Part shown: piece by piece, positions 28,851 through 39,356 of the stretch | Numbering within the stretch: the first letter of the stretch is position 1 | Layout: each line of letters starts with the position of its first letter | Origin: Oceanimonas doudoroffii | GTDB lineage: Bacteria > Pseudomonadota > Gammaproteobacteria > Enterobacterales > Aeromonadaceae | DNA: 64,000 nt | Reading direction: 5' to 3' | Assembly (NCBI RefSeq): GCF_002242685.1 | Contig: NZ_NBIM01000002.1 | Span: 1-64,000 of the forward strand | Translations under genes and position numbers: made by a program | Notes under the pieces: model-generated | Seen by the model: the letters and a program-made list of their open reading frames with translations, nothing else | What the model was told of the DNA's origin: nothing | Databases searched by the model: none

Positions 28851-30202
28851 TCCCCAGTCTCCTTTACCGGTTTTACTTCAAGCACCAGATCCCGCACTGC
28901 CACTACCATTACCGTGCTGTGCGCGGACACGGGCTGCGGGCTGTGGGCCTGCCAGCGTTCGCCCAGCACCAGCACAGTGCCCTCGGGGCTGAGCTCGGTC
29001 AGTGCCACGCCCTGCTCGCCGACCATGGCGTCGGTTCCCGACACCGGCGCCGCCCGGCGTTGCTTCACTATCATGCGCACCACCACCAGGATCAGGCCGA
29101 GGGAAAACACCGTAAAGGCGGCGATAAAGGGCCAGGCCACGCGAAAGGCCTCGTCCGGGGTGTCGAACAGCAACACGGAGCCAAGCACAAAGGCCACCAG
29201 GCCGCCGCCGCCAAAAATGCCGAAGCTGGGCGACAGTCCTTCCGCCACCATCAGCGCCAGTCCCAGGGCCAGCAACCCCAGCCCCACCATATTGAACGGC
29301 AGCATCTGCAACGACAGCATGGCCAGCAGCAGGCAGATGGCGCCGATCACCCCGGAGACGCCGAATCCCGGGCTGTAAAACTCCAGCAGCAGGCCGTATA
29401 CGCCCACCAGCATCAGCAGGTAGGCGATATTGGGATCGCTGATGGTAATGATGAACTGCTGGCGCCAGTCGGGCTGGCGCTGCTCGGCGATCAGCCCCGC
29501 AGTGGCCAGGGTGAGGGTGTCGTTTTTGAGTTTGACTTCGCGGCCGTCGAGCTGCTGCAACAGTTCGGCAATGTCGCCGGCCATCAGCTCAATCACGTTC
29601 TGCTCCAGCGCCTCGGGGGCGGTCAGGGTGGCGGCGTCGCGTACCGCCTGCTCCGCCCACTCCACATTGCGTCCCCGCAACTGGGCCAGGCTGCGCAGGT
29701 AGGCAATGGCGTCGTTGAGCGACTTGCGTTCCATGGCACTGCCGGCAGACGGAGATGACTCGTCGTCCTTTTCCTCGTTTTTCCCCTCGTCCCTGTCGTC
29801 GGATGGCGGCGTGCCGGCCGGCATCATCTGCACCGGGGTGGCGGCCCCCAAGTGAGTGCCCGGCGCCATGGCGGCAACGTGACTGGCGTAGAGAATATAG
29901 GTGCCGGCAGAAGCGGCCCGGGCGCCGCCGGGGGAAACATAGACCACCACGGGAATGCTGGACTCCAGCATGGCGCTGATAATGTCGCGGGTGGCACTGT
30001 AAAGGCCGCCGGGGGTATCCATGGTCAGCAGCACCAGGGCCGGGCGTTCCACCTGGGCCTGGTTGAGCTCGGTTACCAGGTAGTCGGAAATACCGGGGCC
30101 GATGGCGCCTTTGATATTCAGCTGCCAGTAGCGTTCCTGGGCCGGGGCCAGGGCGCTGAACAACAGCAGCCACAGCCACCACCAGCCTGTTCGCCCACTC
30201 AT
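28847..30202 (-). CDS. NfeD-family ClpP-class membrane serine protease
   Basis: 451 residues. Signal sequence, a ClpP-like domain with [12 protein letters not shown] containing the probable nucleophile serine and a downstream lysine in ERKSLNDA, an acidic linker (about residues 135-155, rich in D/E/K), four to five membrane helices (about 235-370) and a C-terminal OB-fold NfeD domain. Ribosome site GGAGG. The acidic low-complexity insert in the protease domain is not universal. Confidence 0.92.
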   Translation of the reverse strand: MSGRTGWWWLWLLLFSALAPAQERYWQLNIKGAIGPGISDYLVTELNQAQVERPALVLLTMDTPGGLYSATRDIISAMLESSIPVVVYVSPGGARAASAGTYILYASHVAAMAPGTHLGAATPVQMMPAGTPPSDDRDEGKNEEKDDESSPSAGSAMERKSLNDAIAYLRSLAQLRGRNVEWAEQAVRDAATLTAPEALEQNVIELMAGDIAELLQQLDGREVKLKNDTLTLATAGLIAEQRQPDWRQQFIITISDPNIAYLLMLVGVYGLLLEFYSPGFGVSGVIGAICLLLAMLSLQMLPFNMVGLGLLALGLALMVAEGLSPSFGIFGGGGLVAFVLGSVLLFDTPDEAFRVAWPFIAAFTVFSLGLILVVVRMIVKQRRAAPVSGTDAMVGEQGVALTELSPEGTVLVLGERWQAHSPQPVSAHSTVMVVAVRDLVLEVKPVKETGE

Positions 30203-30333
30203 GCTGCCTCCTTTTTGTTCACACCTTGAAGCTTAGCCCTCTGCTCATTATTTAAACAGTTATCGGCAAGAAGGAAGCAACGGCGGAGGCTTTGCCTTAC
30301 CATGGCGCCCGTACCAACAAGCAGGATGAAGAC

Positions 30334-30768
30334 ATGAACATCAGACCCGCAAGCAGGGCCGATCTCGCGGCGGTCCATGGCCTGGAGTGCGCCGCCTTTG
30401 GGGAGCACGGCTACCCGGACTTTTTTCTGCGTCAGGCCTGGGATCTATGGCCAGGCTCGCTATTGGTGGCCGAGAGCGAGCACGAATTGCTGGGCTATGC
30501 CCTGGCGGGCCGGGGGGAGGTGGCGAATGAAGGCTGGATATTGTCGCTGGCGGTGACACCGGCGGCGCGCGGGAGAGGGCTGGGCCGGCAACTGCTGCAG
30601 GTGGCGGTAACCGCCCTGGAAAGTCAGGGGTGTAAGCGCATTAAACTGACGGTATTGCCCGACAACCCGGCCCTACACCTTTACCAGAGTCTGGGCTTTG
30701 CCGAAGCCGGCCGTGAAGAGGATTATTTTGGCCCCGGCGAACCCCGGCTGGTGATGGTGAGAGGCTAA
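30334..30768 (+). CDS. GNAT-family N-acetyltransferase
   Basis: 144 residues from the ATG at 30334 (AGGA upstream). Acetyl-CoA-binding motif A is VTPAARGRGLGRQLL; a C-terminal NPALHLYQSLGF motif follows. RimI-like architecture, but no substrate can be assigned. Confidence 0.85.
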   Translation: MNIRPASRADLAAVHGLECAAFGEHGYPDFFLRQAWDLWPGSLLVAESEHELLGYALAGRGEVANEGWILSLAVTPAARGRGLGRQLLQVAVTALESQGCKRIKLTVLPDNPALHLYQSLGFAEAGREEDYFGPGEPRLVMVRG

Positions 30769-30780
30769 TTCGAATCAGAG

Positions 30781-30869
30781 GTTATGAAAGATGTGAATGA
30801 GTGCAGCAAATTCCAGCATTCTGCGGCGGGCTTCATGTTGCGATTCGCTACTCTCATCAGCAACCTACG
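30781..30869. repeat. GTAGGTTGG element (family A, degenerate copy)
   Basis: Retains GTGCAGCAAATTCCAGCAT and GTTGCGATTCGCTAC...CAACCTAC but the left end has decayed. Between the convergent GNAT gene and viaA. Confidence 0.65.
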
Positions 30870-30887
30870 GCAGGCAGACAAGGCTAA

Positions 30888-32312
30888 TCAGGCCCTGGCC
30901 GCCTGCTCCAGGCTGCGCCAGTCGCTGAACAGGTGCACCGGGTCACACACCTTGCGCATGGCGTGCAGGGCGGTGGCGTAGCCTAGCTGCAGGCCAAATA
31001 GGCGCACGCCCAGGGCTTCCTTGCCGTGCTTCACCTGAGCCTGCAACTTTCTGGACACTTCAAACTCGCCGTCGCTTACCAGCAGAATATCTGCCTGCCG
31101 CCATTCCTGCTGTTGCAGCCGGGTGAGGGCGGCATTGAGCGGCGTGCTCACGTCGGTGCCGCCACTGAAGGAGCCGCGCAGCATGTCGAGCAGCTCGGCC
31201 AGGGTTAATGTCTGGTTGTCGAGTACCAGCAGCTCGCCGGCGCCGCCAAACAGATACACCAGACAGCCGCGTTGCTGCTGTTTGGCCATGCGCAGGGCCG
31301 CCAGCACCATGGCTTTGGACACCTGCTCCGCCAGGCCGTGCATGGAGGCGGAGGTGTCCAGGCACAGAATAATGGGGCCAAGCTGGGTACCCTTGCCGTC
31401 GCCTTCGCCCTTGCCGGCCCGGGGCAGGGGCCAGTCGTTGCCCGCATCGATGGGCATGACCCCGGCCACGGCGTAGCTGAGCAGGCTTTGCTCCGCCCGG
31501 CGGGCATGCCACAGCATATGCAAAGACGGGTGCCCCAGCAGGGCCGCTTCCAGCGCCAGCATGCGCGACAGATTATCGGAGCGGGTAATGCCCTGGGTTT
31601 CCATGGGAATGCCCGGCAGCCGCCGCTCTCTGGGGCCGTTATCCCGCGGGCTCATCATCTGCTGCAGCTGGCTCAGGGTGGCGCTCTGCTCCGGATCCGG
31701 CCGCTGCTGGCCCATGAGTTTAAGCAGTTTTTGCAACTGGCGAATGTCCGCCACCCAGCGGGCCAGGCGCAGCAGATCGAACCAGGCGCGGTCGCGCAGG
31801 TGGCCGCTGTCCTTGTCGGTGCCAATGGCCGGGGCGATGCCGAACTCCTCGGCCACGTCATCCAGCGCCTGCCACAGGCTGATGCGCTGCTGCCACTGCT
31901 CCGCCAGCTTGGCGATGGCTCGGCGCGTGTGCCGGGCCCGGGCGCGGTGTTCGGCCTGCTCTGCAGACATTCCTTGCTGTTGCAACAGGCCGGCGGTGGC
32001 CGGCCAGATCAGCTCCACCTGCTCCAGCACCAGTAATATGTCCTGCATGATGGCCCGGGCCACGTCCGGGGTTTCCTTGCAGTATTCCAGGGCATTGGCG
32101 CGCACCAGCAACTGGCGAATGCGCCGTTCGGTGCTGGTGCTCAGCCAGTCGCCGGGGGCCGGCAGCCGTCCCTTGTCGAGCTCGCTCAGCATGGCCAGTA
32201 CCCGGCTGGCCCGAGGCAGCAGGCTGCCCAGGGGGTGGGTGACCACCAGGCTGAACAGGCTCTCGGGCAGCTCGCTTAACGGCGCCAGGCCGGCGCTTTG
32301 GGTGGGGGCCAT
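30888..32312 (-). CDS. viaA: VWA-domain protein ViaA
   Basis: 474 residues from the ATG at 32312, one base after the ravA stop. The C-terminal von Willebrand A domain has MIDAS motifs DTSASMHG (about residue 318), SGGTDVSTPL and LLVSDGE. ViaA is the partner of RavA; in E. coli the pair affects respiratory complexes and aminoglycoside uptake. Confidence 0.94.
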   Translation of the reverse strand: MAPTQSAGLAPLSELPESLFSLVVTHPLGSLLPRASRVLAMLSELDKGRLPAPGDWLSTSTERRIRQLLVRANALEYCKETPDVARAIMQDILLVLEQVELIWPATAGLLQQQGMSAEQAEHRARARHTRRAIAKLAEQWQQRISLWQALDDVAEEFGIAPAIGTDKDSGHLRDRAWFDLLRLARWVADIRQLQKLLKLMGQQRPDPEQSATLSQLQQMMSPRDNGPRERRLPGIPMETQGITRSDNLSRMLALEAALLGHPSLHMLWHARRAEQSLLSYAVAGVMPIDAGNDWPLPRAGKGEGDGKGTQLGPIILCLDTSASMHGLAEQVSKAMVLAALRMAKQQQRGCLVYLFGGAGELLVLDNQTLTLAELLDMLRGSFSGGTDVSTPLNAALTRLQQQEWRQADILLVSDGEFEVSRKLQAQVKHGKEALGVRLFGLQLGYATALHAMRKVCDPVHLFSDWRSLEQAARA

Positions 32313-32313
32313 C

Positions 32314-33768
32314 TCAGTCTTCAACCGGCAGGTCGGCAAAGGCTTCACGCAGGGCCTGCAGCCGCTCGTGCTGGCGGCTCAGGCCGGCCTGCTGCTGCTC
32401 CAGCTGGCTGCGGGCGCGCTCACCCAGCTCCGGGCTCAGCCACAGGTGCTGGCGCAAACGCTGGCCCAGGCCCTGTTGCTGGGTATCCAGCCAGGCCAGA
32501 TAGTCCGCCAGCTCGTCGATGCGCTCATCGAGCTGGCGCAGGCGCGAGGCCACATGGCTGGCGGGCCAGGCCCTGGGCTGCAGGGCGCTGGGGCGCTGAT
32601 AGCTTTCCATCAGCGGCTGATATTGATCCCGATTGCCGCCCAGGTTGCGGACTTCCTGCTCGGTGAATACCGAGTCGGGCAGCCGGGGCTGGCGATAGAG
32701 CAGCTGGCCGCTTTCATTGCGCTTGTGGCGCTGGCCCCTGGCCTCGGTGACCGGTTGGCCCTGCTCGTCGAGATAAAGCTGATAGCCCTGCTCATTGAGG
32801 GACGGTAGTACCGGATCGGCATCCTGATCCAGCCGTTCCTGCCAGCTGTCGACCATGTCGCTCACCAGTTGCGGGCTGAAGCCCGGATCCGCGGCAATGT
32901 GCTCGTGCAGCCAGTCGCTCAGCCGGCCTTGCTGCTCCGGCTGCTGCCACAGGCAGTGGGGCAGCAGCCAGGCGTCGAGCAGATCTGCCTGTGGCTGACC
33001 ATTGCAGCAGGCCGATACCTTGAGCAGCTTGACCACCTTGCGCCAGCGCCGGTCCGACACCGGTATGTCCTGCTCGGCCAGAAAACGGCGCAGGCTATGC
33101 AGCAGGCGAATCAGCGCCGGCGACAGCGGCAGTTGTTCGGCTTCTTTGCGTAAAGAGGCCAGCTCGGCACCGGTCAGCTTCAGCTCGGCTGCCGGCTCCT
33201 GATAGGGCTGGTTCAGGGTAAGCAGGCCGGTAAAGGCGTCGTCGCCCACCGGGGCCACCTGAAAGCGCAGCAGAAAACGGTCATACAGGGCATTCAGTTC
33301 GGCCCCTTCCGGCAGCTCGTTGCTGGCCGCGATCACCGACACCAGGGGCACCGGCAGGCGCTCGTTGCCGTTGTCGAACTGGCGCTCGTTGAGCAGGGTG
33401 AGCAGGCTGTTGAGAATGGCGCTGTTGGCCTTGAAGATTTCATCAATAAAGGCGATGGAAGCCTCGGGCAGGTAACCCTGCGTCTGGCGCAGGTAACGGT
33501 CCTGCTCCAGCGCCTTGATGGACAGCGGGCCAAACAGCTCTTCCGGTACCGAAAAGCGGGTCAGCAGCCGTTCAAAATAGCTGCCGTCGGCCATCAGGGT
33601 GTGCAGCCGGCGCGACAGCTCACTCTTGGCGGTGCCGGGCGGACCCAGTAGTAACAGGTGCTCGCCGGAAAGGGCCGCCAGCAGGGCCAGCCGGGCCGGG
33701 GTTTCTCGTTCCAGCAGCCCCTGCTGCAGGTGTTCGATTAATGCGGCGATGCGGTTTTTTGCGTCCAT
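32314..33768 (-). CDS. ravA: MoxR-family AAA+ ATPase RavA
   Basis: 484 residues. Walker A GPPGTAKS at 42-49, Walker B AFIDE at about 106-110, then a RavA-type discontinuous C-terminal domain rich in Q/L (residues ~330-480). In E. coli RavA is a hexameric ATPase interacting with LdcI; no lysine decarboxylase gene is in this window. Confidence 0.94.
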   Translation of the reverse strand: MDAKNRIAALIEHLQQGLLERETPARLALLAALSGEHLLLLGPPGTAKSELSRRLHTLMADGSYFERLLTRFSVPEELFGPLSIKALEQDRYLRQTQGYLPEASIAFIDEIFKANSAILNSLLTLLNERQFDNGNERLPVPLVSVIAASNELPEGAELNALYDRFLLRFQVAPVGDDAFTGLLTLNQPYQEPAAELKLTGAELASLRKEAEQLPLSPALIRLLHSLRRFLAEQDIPVSDRRWRKVVKLLKVSACCNGQPQADLLDAWLLPHCLWQQPEQQGRLSDWLHEHIAADPGFSPQLVSDMVDSWQERLDQDADPVLPSLNEQGYQLYLDEQGQPVTEARGQRHKRNESGQLLYRQPRLPDSVFTEQEVRNLGGNRDQYQPLMESYQRPSALQPRAWPASHVASRLRQLDERIDELADYLAWLDTQQQGLGQRLRQHLWLSPELGERARSQLEQQQAGLSRQHERLQALREAFADLPVED

Positions 33769-33950
33769 GTGCCAGACCTGTGAGAGTTTTGTATTAAAAG
33801 CTTGGCAATATTGTACTTAAAAAGTGCTGTGTGACCAATGTCACAGACCGCAGCAGGTGGCAATGGAGGCCCCAGGCCGGACTCCTTCGGCTTTGCGCTC
33901 TGAGTGACTTGTGCCAAAATGCGCCTTTACCGCAAGCGAGAGGCCATTAC

Positions 33951-34532
33951 ATGTATCAGAATCTGATCCGCAGCGAGCTGAACGAAGCCGCCGAGGTGCT
34001 GAACCGCTTTCTGGCCGATGACGCCAACATTGCCGCCATTGAGCGCGCGGCCAAACTGCTGGCCGACAGCTTCAAGGCCGGCGGCAAGGTGCTGTCTTGT
34101 GGCAATGGCGGCTCCCATTGCGACGCCATGCACTTTGCCGAGGAGCTGACCGGCCGCTACCGGGAAAACCGCCCCGGCTACCCGGCCATCGCCATTTCCG
34201 ACCCCAGCCACCTGTCCTGCGTGTCCAACGACTTTGGCTACGAGTTTGTGTTCTCCCGCTATCTGGAAGCGGTCGGCCGCAAGGGTGATGTGCTACTCGG
34301 TCTGTCCACCAGCGGCAATTCGGCCAATATTCTCAAGGCCATTGAGGTGGCCAAGGCGGCGGGCATTCAGACCATAGCGCTCACCGGCAAGGACGGCGGC
34401 AAGATGGCGGGGCTGGCGGATGTGGAAATTCGCGTGCCGCACTTTGGCTATGCCGACCGCATTCAGGAAGTTCATATCAAGATCATTCATATTCTGATCC
34501 AGCTGGTCGAAAAGGAAATGGAGCAAGAGTAA
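33951..34532 (+). CDS. gmhA: phosphoheptose isomerase
   Basis: 193 residues from the ATG at 33951, matching E. coli GmhA from MYQ-LIR. It converts sedoheptulose 7-phosphate to heptose 7-phosphate for LPS core. SIS-domain motif [18 protein letters not shown] and LSTSGNSAN are intact. An upstream in-frame extension is probably untranslated. Confidence 0.96.
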   Translation: MYQNLIRSELNEAAEVLNRFLADDANIAAIERAAKLLADSFKAGGKVLSCGNGGSHCDAMHFAEELTGRYRENRPGYPAIAISDPSHLSCVSNDFGYEFVFSRYLEAVGRKGDVLLGLSTSGNSANILKAIEVAKAAGIQTIALTGKDGGKMAGLADVEIRVPHFGYADRIQEVHIKIIHILIQLVEKEMEQE

Positions 34533-34537
34533 GCCGC

Positions 34538-35320
34538 ATGTGTGAATTGCTAGGGATGAGCGCCAATGTGCCTACCGACATCTGTTTCAGCTTTACCGGC
34601 CTGATGCAGCGGGGCGGGCGCACCGGCCCCCACAAGGACGGCTGGGGCATTGTCTTCTACGAGGGCAAGGGCCTGCGCACCTTCAAGGATCCGCAACCGT
34701 CCAGCCAGTCGCGCATTGCCCAGCTGGTACAGGAATACCCCATCAAGAGCTGTGCCGTGGTCAGCCATATTCGCCAGGCCAACCGGGGGGGCATTGCCCT
34801 GGAAAACACCCATCCCTTTACTCGGGAGCTATGGGGCCGTTACTGGACCTTTGCCCATAATGGCCAGCTCAGTGGTTACAAAAAGCTGAAGACCGGTCGG
34901 CACAAGCCGGTGGGCGACACCGACAGCGAGCTGGCTTTTTGCTGGCTGCTGAACGAGCTGGAGCGAAAGTATCCGCGCAAGCCCGGTAACATGGCCGCCA
35001 TGTTTCGCTATGTGGCCACCCTGAGTGATCAGCTGCGCGGCCTGGGGGTGTTCAACATGCTGCTTACCGACGGCGAATACCTGATGACCTACTGCAGCAA
35101 CAACCTGCACTGGATCACTCGGCGTGCGCCCTTTGGCCCGGCCCGGCTGATTGACGAAGAGGTGGAAATCGACTTTCAGAAGGAAACCACCCCCAACGAC
35201 ATCGTCACCGTGATCGCCACCCAGCCGCTCACCAACAACGAGCAGTGGCACAAGATGCAGCCCGGTGAATACAACCTGTTCTGGCTGGGCGAGCGCATCG
35301 CCGGTAACGGCAGCGAGTAG
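34538..35320 (+). CDS. yafJ: class II glutamine amidotransferase YafJ
   Basis: 260 residues. Nucleophile C2 directly follows the initiator (MCELLGMS), and the GATase II motifs GWGIVFYE, SHIRQA and FAHNGQL are present. It follows gmhA by five bases as in E. coli. Physiological acceptor substrate unknown. Confidence 0.92.
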   Translation: MCELLGMSANVPTDICFSFTGLMQRGGRTGPHKDGWGIVFYEGKGLRTFKDPQPSSQSRIAQLVQEYPIKSCAVVSHIRQANRGGIALENTHPFTRELWGRYWTFAHNGQLSGYKKLKTGRHKPVGDTDSELAFCWLLNELERKYPRKPGNMAAMFRYVATLSDQLRGLGVFNMLLTDGEYLMTYCSNNLHWITRRAPFGPARLIDEEVEIDFQKETTPNDIVTVIATQPLTNNEQWHKMQPGEYNLFWLGERIAGNGSE

Positions 35321-35344
35321 GCAGCGACAGGGGCATGTGCCAAT

Positions 35345-35373
35345 AAAAAAGGATGCATATGCATCCTTTTTTT
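35345..35373. terminator. bidirectional terminator yafJ/purN
   Basis: Perfect stem AAAGGATGC/GCATCCTTT with loop ATAT, A-run and T-run flanks. Confidence 0.93.
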
Positions 35374-35396
35374 ATGTCGACTTTTTGCGTTGGCGC

Positions 35397-36035
35397 TCAG
35401 TCGCCGGCATGGCCTTCCGGCGGCAGCGGCTGATTATCCAGCCAGGCCTGGCCACCCTTCATGGCCAGCCGGCCGTCGCAGAACCAGCGCACCGCCAGCG
35501 GGTAGATGGCATGCTCCTGCACATGCACCCGCTCCGCCACAGTAGTGGCGTCGTCGTCCGCAAACACGGGGACCCGGGCCTGCAGGATCACCGGGCCGCC
35601 ATCCAGCTCTTCGGTGACGAAGTGCACGCTGCAACCGTGCTCGTCGTCGCCGGCGTCAATGGCGCGCTGGTGGGTGTTCAGGCCCTGATATTTCGGCAGC
35701 AGGGAAGGGTGAATATTGAGCATTCGCCCTTCATAGTGGCGCACCAAGGCCGGGGTGAGAATACGCATAAAGCCGGCCAGCACCACCAGATCCGGGGTGT
35801 AACCGTCGATCCGCTGCCGCAGCGCGGCGTCAAAACTGTCCCGGTCGGCAAAGTCCCGGCCCGGCAGCACCTCGGTGGCCACGCCGGCCGCGCGAGCCCG
35901 CTCCAGGCCATAGGCGTCGGCCTTGTTGCTGATCACCGCCACCACTTCGCCGCCCAGGCGGCCTGCGGCCGCCTGATCCAGCAGGGCCTGCAGGTTGCTG
36001 CCGTTGCCGGAGATCAGCACCAGGATGCGTTTCAT
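35397..36035 (-). CDS. purN: phosphoribosylglycinamide formyltransferase
   Basis: 212 residues. Transfers formyl from 10-formyltetrahydrofolate to GAR. Motifs [10 protein letters not shown] at the N-terminus, [14 protein letters not shown] with catalytic His, and the aspartate region near ELDGGPV. Its ATG overlaps the purM TGA by four bases. Confidence 0.97.
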   Translation of the reverse strand: MKRILVLISGNGSNLQALLDQAAAGRLGGEVVAVISNKADAYGLERARAAGVATEVLPGRDFADRDSFDAALRQRIDGYTPDLVVLAGFMRILTPALVRHYEGRMLNIHPSLLPKYQGLNTHQRAIDAGDDEHGCSVHFVTEELDGGPVILQARVPVFADDDATTVAERVHVQEHAIYPLAVRWFCDGRLAMKGGQAWLDNQPLPPEGHAGD

Positions 36036-37069
36036 TTGATTTCGACCTGCTCGGCGCCCTCGGCGGCCTGTTCGATACGGCCGATGACCCAGGCGTTTTC
36101 GCCGGCGTCTTGCATGAACTGGACCGCGGCGTCGGCCTGGTCGGCGGGCAGGGCAATGACCATGCCCACACCACAGTTGAAGGTGCGGTACATTTCATGG
36201 GTTTCGACGTTGCCTGCCTGCTGCAGCCAGGTGAATACCTCGGGCCACTGCCAGCTGGCGCCGTCGATCACCGCCTTGGCGCTCTCGGGCAGTACGCGGG
36301 GAATGTTTTCCCAGAAACCGCCGCCGGTGATGTGGCTCAGGGCGTGAATGTCGAACTGCTTGATCAGCTCCAGCACCGGCTTGACGTAGATGCGAGTGGG
36401 GGCCATCAGCGCGTCGGCCAGGGTGGCGTCGCCCAGGGGCTGATTCAGATCGGCCTGGCTGACTTCCAGGATCTTGCGGATCAGGGAATAGCCGTTGGAG
36501 TGCGGGCCACTGGAGCCTAAGGCGATCAGGGCGTCGCCCGAGGCTACTTTGGAACCGTCGATAATGCCGCTTTTCTCAACCACGCCCACACAAAATCCTG
36601 CCAGATCGTAGTCGCCGGCCTCGTACATGCCGGGCATTTCCGCGGTTTCACCGCCGATCAGGGCACAGCCGCTCAGCTCACACCCTTCACCAATGCCGGT
36701 CACCACGTCGGCGGCGGTGTCTACATCGAGCTTGCCGGTGGCGTAGTAGTCGAGAAAGAACAGCGGCTCGGCGCCCTGCACGATCAGATCGTTGACGCAC
36801 ATGGCCACCAGATCCACGCCCACGCCCTGATGACGCTTGAGGTCAATGGCCAGGCGCAGCTTGGTGCCCACGCCGTCGGTGCCGGCCACCAGTACCGGCT
36901 CCTTGTAACCGGTGGGCAGCTGGCACAGGGCGCCAAAGCCCCCGAGGCCGCCCATGACTTCCGGGCGCTGGGTGCGGCGGCTGACGCCCTTGATGCGTTC
37001 AACCAGGGCGTTGCCGGCGTCGATGTCGACACCGGCGTCTTTGTAGCTCAGGGGTTTGTTCTGCGTCAC
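36032..37069 (-). CDS. purM: phosphoribosylformylglycinamidine cyclo-ligase
   Basis: 345 residues, same length as E. coli PurM; GTG start at 37069 with AAGG nine bases upstream. It closes the imidazole ring to give AIR. Signature segments include [25 protein letters not shown] and [11 protein letters not shown]. Divergent from upp as in E. coli. Confidence 0.97.
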   Translation of the reverse strand: MTQNKPLSYKDAGVDIDAGNALVERIKGVSRRTQRPEVMGGLGGFGALCQLPTGYKEPVLVAGTDGVGTKLRLAIDLKRHQGVGVDLVAMCVNDLIVQGAEPLFFLDYYATGKLDVDTAADVVTGIGEGCELSGCALIGGETAEMPGMYEAGDYDLAGFCVGVVEKSGIIDGSKVASGDALIALGSSGPHSNGYSLIRKILEVSQADLNQPLGDATLADALMAPTRIYVKPVLELIKQFDIHALSHITGGGFWENIPRVLPESAKAVIDGASWQWPEVFTWLQQAGNVETHEMYRTFNCGVGMVIALPADQADAAVQFMQDAGENAWVIGRIEQAAEGAEQVEIK

Positions 37070-37343
37070 GTGTTGTTACCTTGTCATTGGTGTTGAGCCC
37101 GCCCGGTGCTCTTTGGCACCGTGGCCAGCCCGGGTAAGTGTTTCGGCGGCTATTCTAATTTAATGCGGGAAGCAGTGCCACTGGCAGCGGCTCAAGGACG
37201 TCGCGGGCAATCCGCGGCAGGGCCGCCGGCCGGCATGGTCTTTTGCTAAAATTACTCCTGAAAGTCTGCCGCCGAGCGCTATTTTATGCTAGAGTTCCGC
37301 GGTTTTTTGTGTCCGTTATTTAGTGCGTCGGGAGAAGTTGTTG

Positions 37344-37970
37344 ATGAAAGTCGTTGAGGTCAAGCACCCTTTGGTTAAACACAAGCTGGGTCTGATGCGG
37401 GAAGCCGACATCAGCACCAAACGCTTTCGTGAACTGGCAAAGGAAGTCGGCAGCCTGCTGACCTACGAAGCCACTGCCGATTTTGAAACCGAAAAAACCA
37501 CCATCAATGGCTGGACCGGCGCCACCGAGGTGGATCAGCTCAAGGGCAAGAAGGTCACCGTAGTGCCCATTCTGCGGGCCGGCCTGGGCATGATGGACGG
37601 CGTGCTCGAGCACATGCCGAGCGCCCGGGTAAGCGTGGTGGGGGTATACCGGGACGAGGAGACCCTGCAGCCGGTGTCCTATTTCAACAAGCTGGTCAGT
37701 CATATCGACGAGCGTCTGGCGCTGATCGTGGATCCCATGCTGGCTACCGGCGGCTCCATGATCGCCACCATCGATCTGCTTAAGCAGCACGGCTGTACCA
37801 ATTTCAAGGTAATCGTGCTGGTGGCCGCCCCGGAAGGGGTCAAGGCGCTGGAAGCGGCCCACCCTGACGTGGAGCTGTATTGCGCCTCGGTGGACGAGCG
37901 CCTCGATGAGCACGGCTATATCATTCCCGGCCTCGGCGATGCCGGCGACAAGATTTTTGGTACCAAGTAA
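37344..37970 (+). CDS. upp: uracil phosphoribosyltransferase
   Basis: 208 residues from the ATG at 37344 (GGAGA eight bases upstream), co-linear with E. coli Upp. PRPP loop [14 protein letters not shown] and C-terminal [18 protein letters not shown]. Salvages uracil to UMP; linked to uraA. Confidence 0.98.
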   Translation: MKVVEVKHPLVKHKLGLMREADISTKRFRELAKEVGSLLTYEATADFETEKTTINGWTGATEVDQLKGKKVTVVPILRAGLGMMDGVLEHMPSARVSVVGVYRDEETLQPVSYFNKLVSHIDERLALIVDPMLATGGSMIATIDLLKQHGCTNFKVIVLVAAPEGVKALEAAHPDVELYCASVDERLDEHGYIIPGLGDAGDKIFGTK

Positions 37971-37977
37971 GTTCATT

Positions 37978-38003
37978 TAAAACCGGCCCAGGCCGGTTTT
38001 TTT
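37978..38003 (+). terminator. terminator/attenuator between upp and uraA
   Basis: Stem AACCGGCC/GGCCGGTT followed by a T-run, in the 55-base gap. Because uraA follows in the same direction it may act as partial attenuator. Confidence 0.8.
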
Positions 38004-38025
38004 CTGCTGTTTGAGGTTGTAACAA

Positions 38026-39294
38026 ATGAATCCCGCTGAACGCACTCAGGAGCTGGCGCCCGGCCAGCCGGCGGTGCACACCCCCTTGCGTCAGGCCCTG
38101 GCCGGCTCCCAGATGTTGTTTGTGGCCTTTGGCGCCCTGGTGCTGATGCCGCTGATCACCGGCCTGGATACCAATGTGGCACTGTTCACCGCCGGTATCG
38201 GTACCCTGGTGTTTCAGATCTGTACCAAACGCCAGGTGCCGATTTTTCTGGCGTCCTCCTTTGCCTTTATCGCGCCCATTCTTTATGGCGTGCAGACCTG
38301 GGGTATTCCCGCCACCATGAGTGGCCTGATGGCGGCGGGGATCATGTATGTGCTGCTCAGCCAGCTGGTGCGCTGGCGCGGCACTGCCTTGCTGACCCGG
38401 CTGCTGCCCCCCGTGGTAGTGGGCCCGGTGATCATGGTGATTGGCCTGGGCCTGGCGCCCATGGCGGTAAACATGGCCATCGGCAAGAGCGGTGACGGCA
38501 GTGCCGTGCTGGTGGCGCACGACACCGCGTTGTGGTTGTCGCTGGGCTCCCTCATTACCACCCTGCTGGTGTCCACCCTGGCCAAGGGTGTGTTCCGGCT
38601 GGTGCCCATCACCGCCGGCATTGCCGTGGGTTATGGCATGGCCCTGGCCATGGGCGTGGTGGACTTTTCTCCGGTGCGGGATGCGCCCTGGTTCTCCCTG
38701 CCCAACTTTGTGGCGCCGGAGTGGAACTGGCAGGCGGTGCTGTTCATGATTCCGGTGGCCATTGCCCCGGCCATTGAGCACATTGGTGATGTGCTGGCCA
38801 TCGGCTCGGTGACCGGCAAGGACTATCTGAAAAAGCCCGGCCTGCACCGCACCCTGCTGGGAGACGGCCTGGCCACCGGTGCCGCCTCCCTGTTTGGCGG
38901 CCCGCCCAACACCACCTACTCCGAGGTGACCGGCGCCGTGATGCTGACCAAGAACTTCAACCCAGTGATCATGACCTGGGCCGCCGGTTTTGCCATTGCC
39001 CTGGCCTTTGTGGGCAAGTTCGGCGCCCTGATGCAGAGCATTCCGGTGCCGGTGATGGGCGGCATCATGATCTTGCTGTTCGGCTCCATCGCCACCGTTG
39101 GCCTCAACAGCCTGATCAAGCATCAGGTTGATCTGTCTCAGGCCCGCAACCTGTGCATCGTGGCGGTGATCCTGGTGTTCGGCATCGGCGGCATGGCCTT
39201 TGGCATCGGTGATTTCAGCCTGCAGGGCATCAGCCTGTGCGGCATTGTCGGCATTCTGCTGAACCTGGTGCTGCCCAGGGAGCGGCCCCATTGA
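38026..39294 (+). CDS. uraA: uracil:proton symporter
   Basis: 422 residues, NCS2 family, about 14 membrane segments in 7+7 arrangement. Substrate-site motifs include ASSFAFIAPI and the EHIGD helix (AIEHIGDVLAI), and the GGPPNTTYSE motif. Takes up uracil for the Upp reaction. Confidence 0.95.
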   Translation: MNPAERTQELAPGQPAVHTPLRQALAGSQMLFVAFGALVLMPLITGLDTNVALFTAGIGTLVFQICTKRQVPIFLASSFAFIAPILYGVQTWGIPATMSGLMAAGIMYVLLSQLVRWRGTALLTRLLPPVVVGPVIMVIGLGLAPMAVNMAIGKSGDGSAVLVAHDTALWLSLGSLITTLLVSTLAKGVFRLVPITAGIAVGYGMALAMGVVDFSPVRDAPWFSLPNFVAPEWNWQAVLFMIPVAIAPAIEHIGDVLAIGSVTGKDYLKKPGLHRTLLGDGLATGAASLFGGPPNTTYSEVTGAVMLTKNFNPVIMTWAAGFAIALAFVGKFGALMQSIPVPVMGGIMILLFGSIATVGLNSLIKHQVDLSQARNLCIVAVILVFGIGGMAFGIGDFSLQGISLCGIVGILLNLVLPRERPH

Positions 39295-39356
39295 TTCTGG
39301 CATGAGTCCCGGTCAGTGGTTATCATGAGCGCCCGATTTTCGACAATGGCCAAGTC

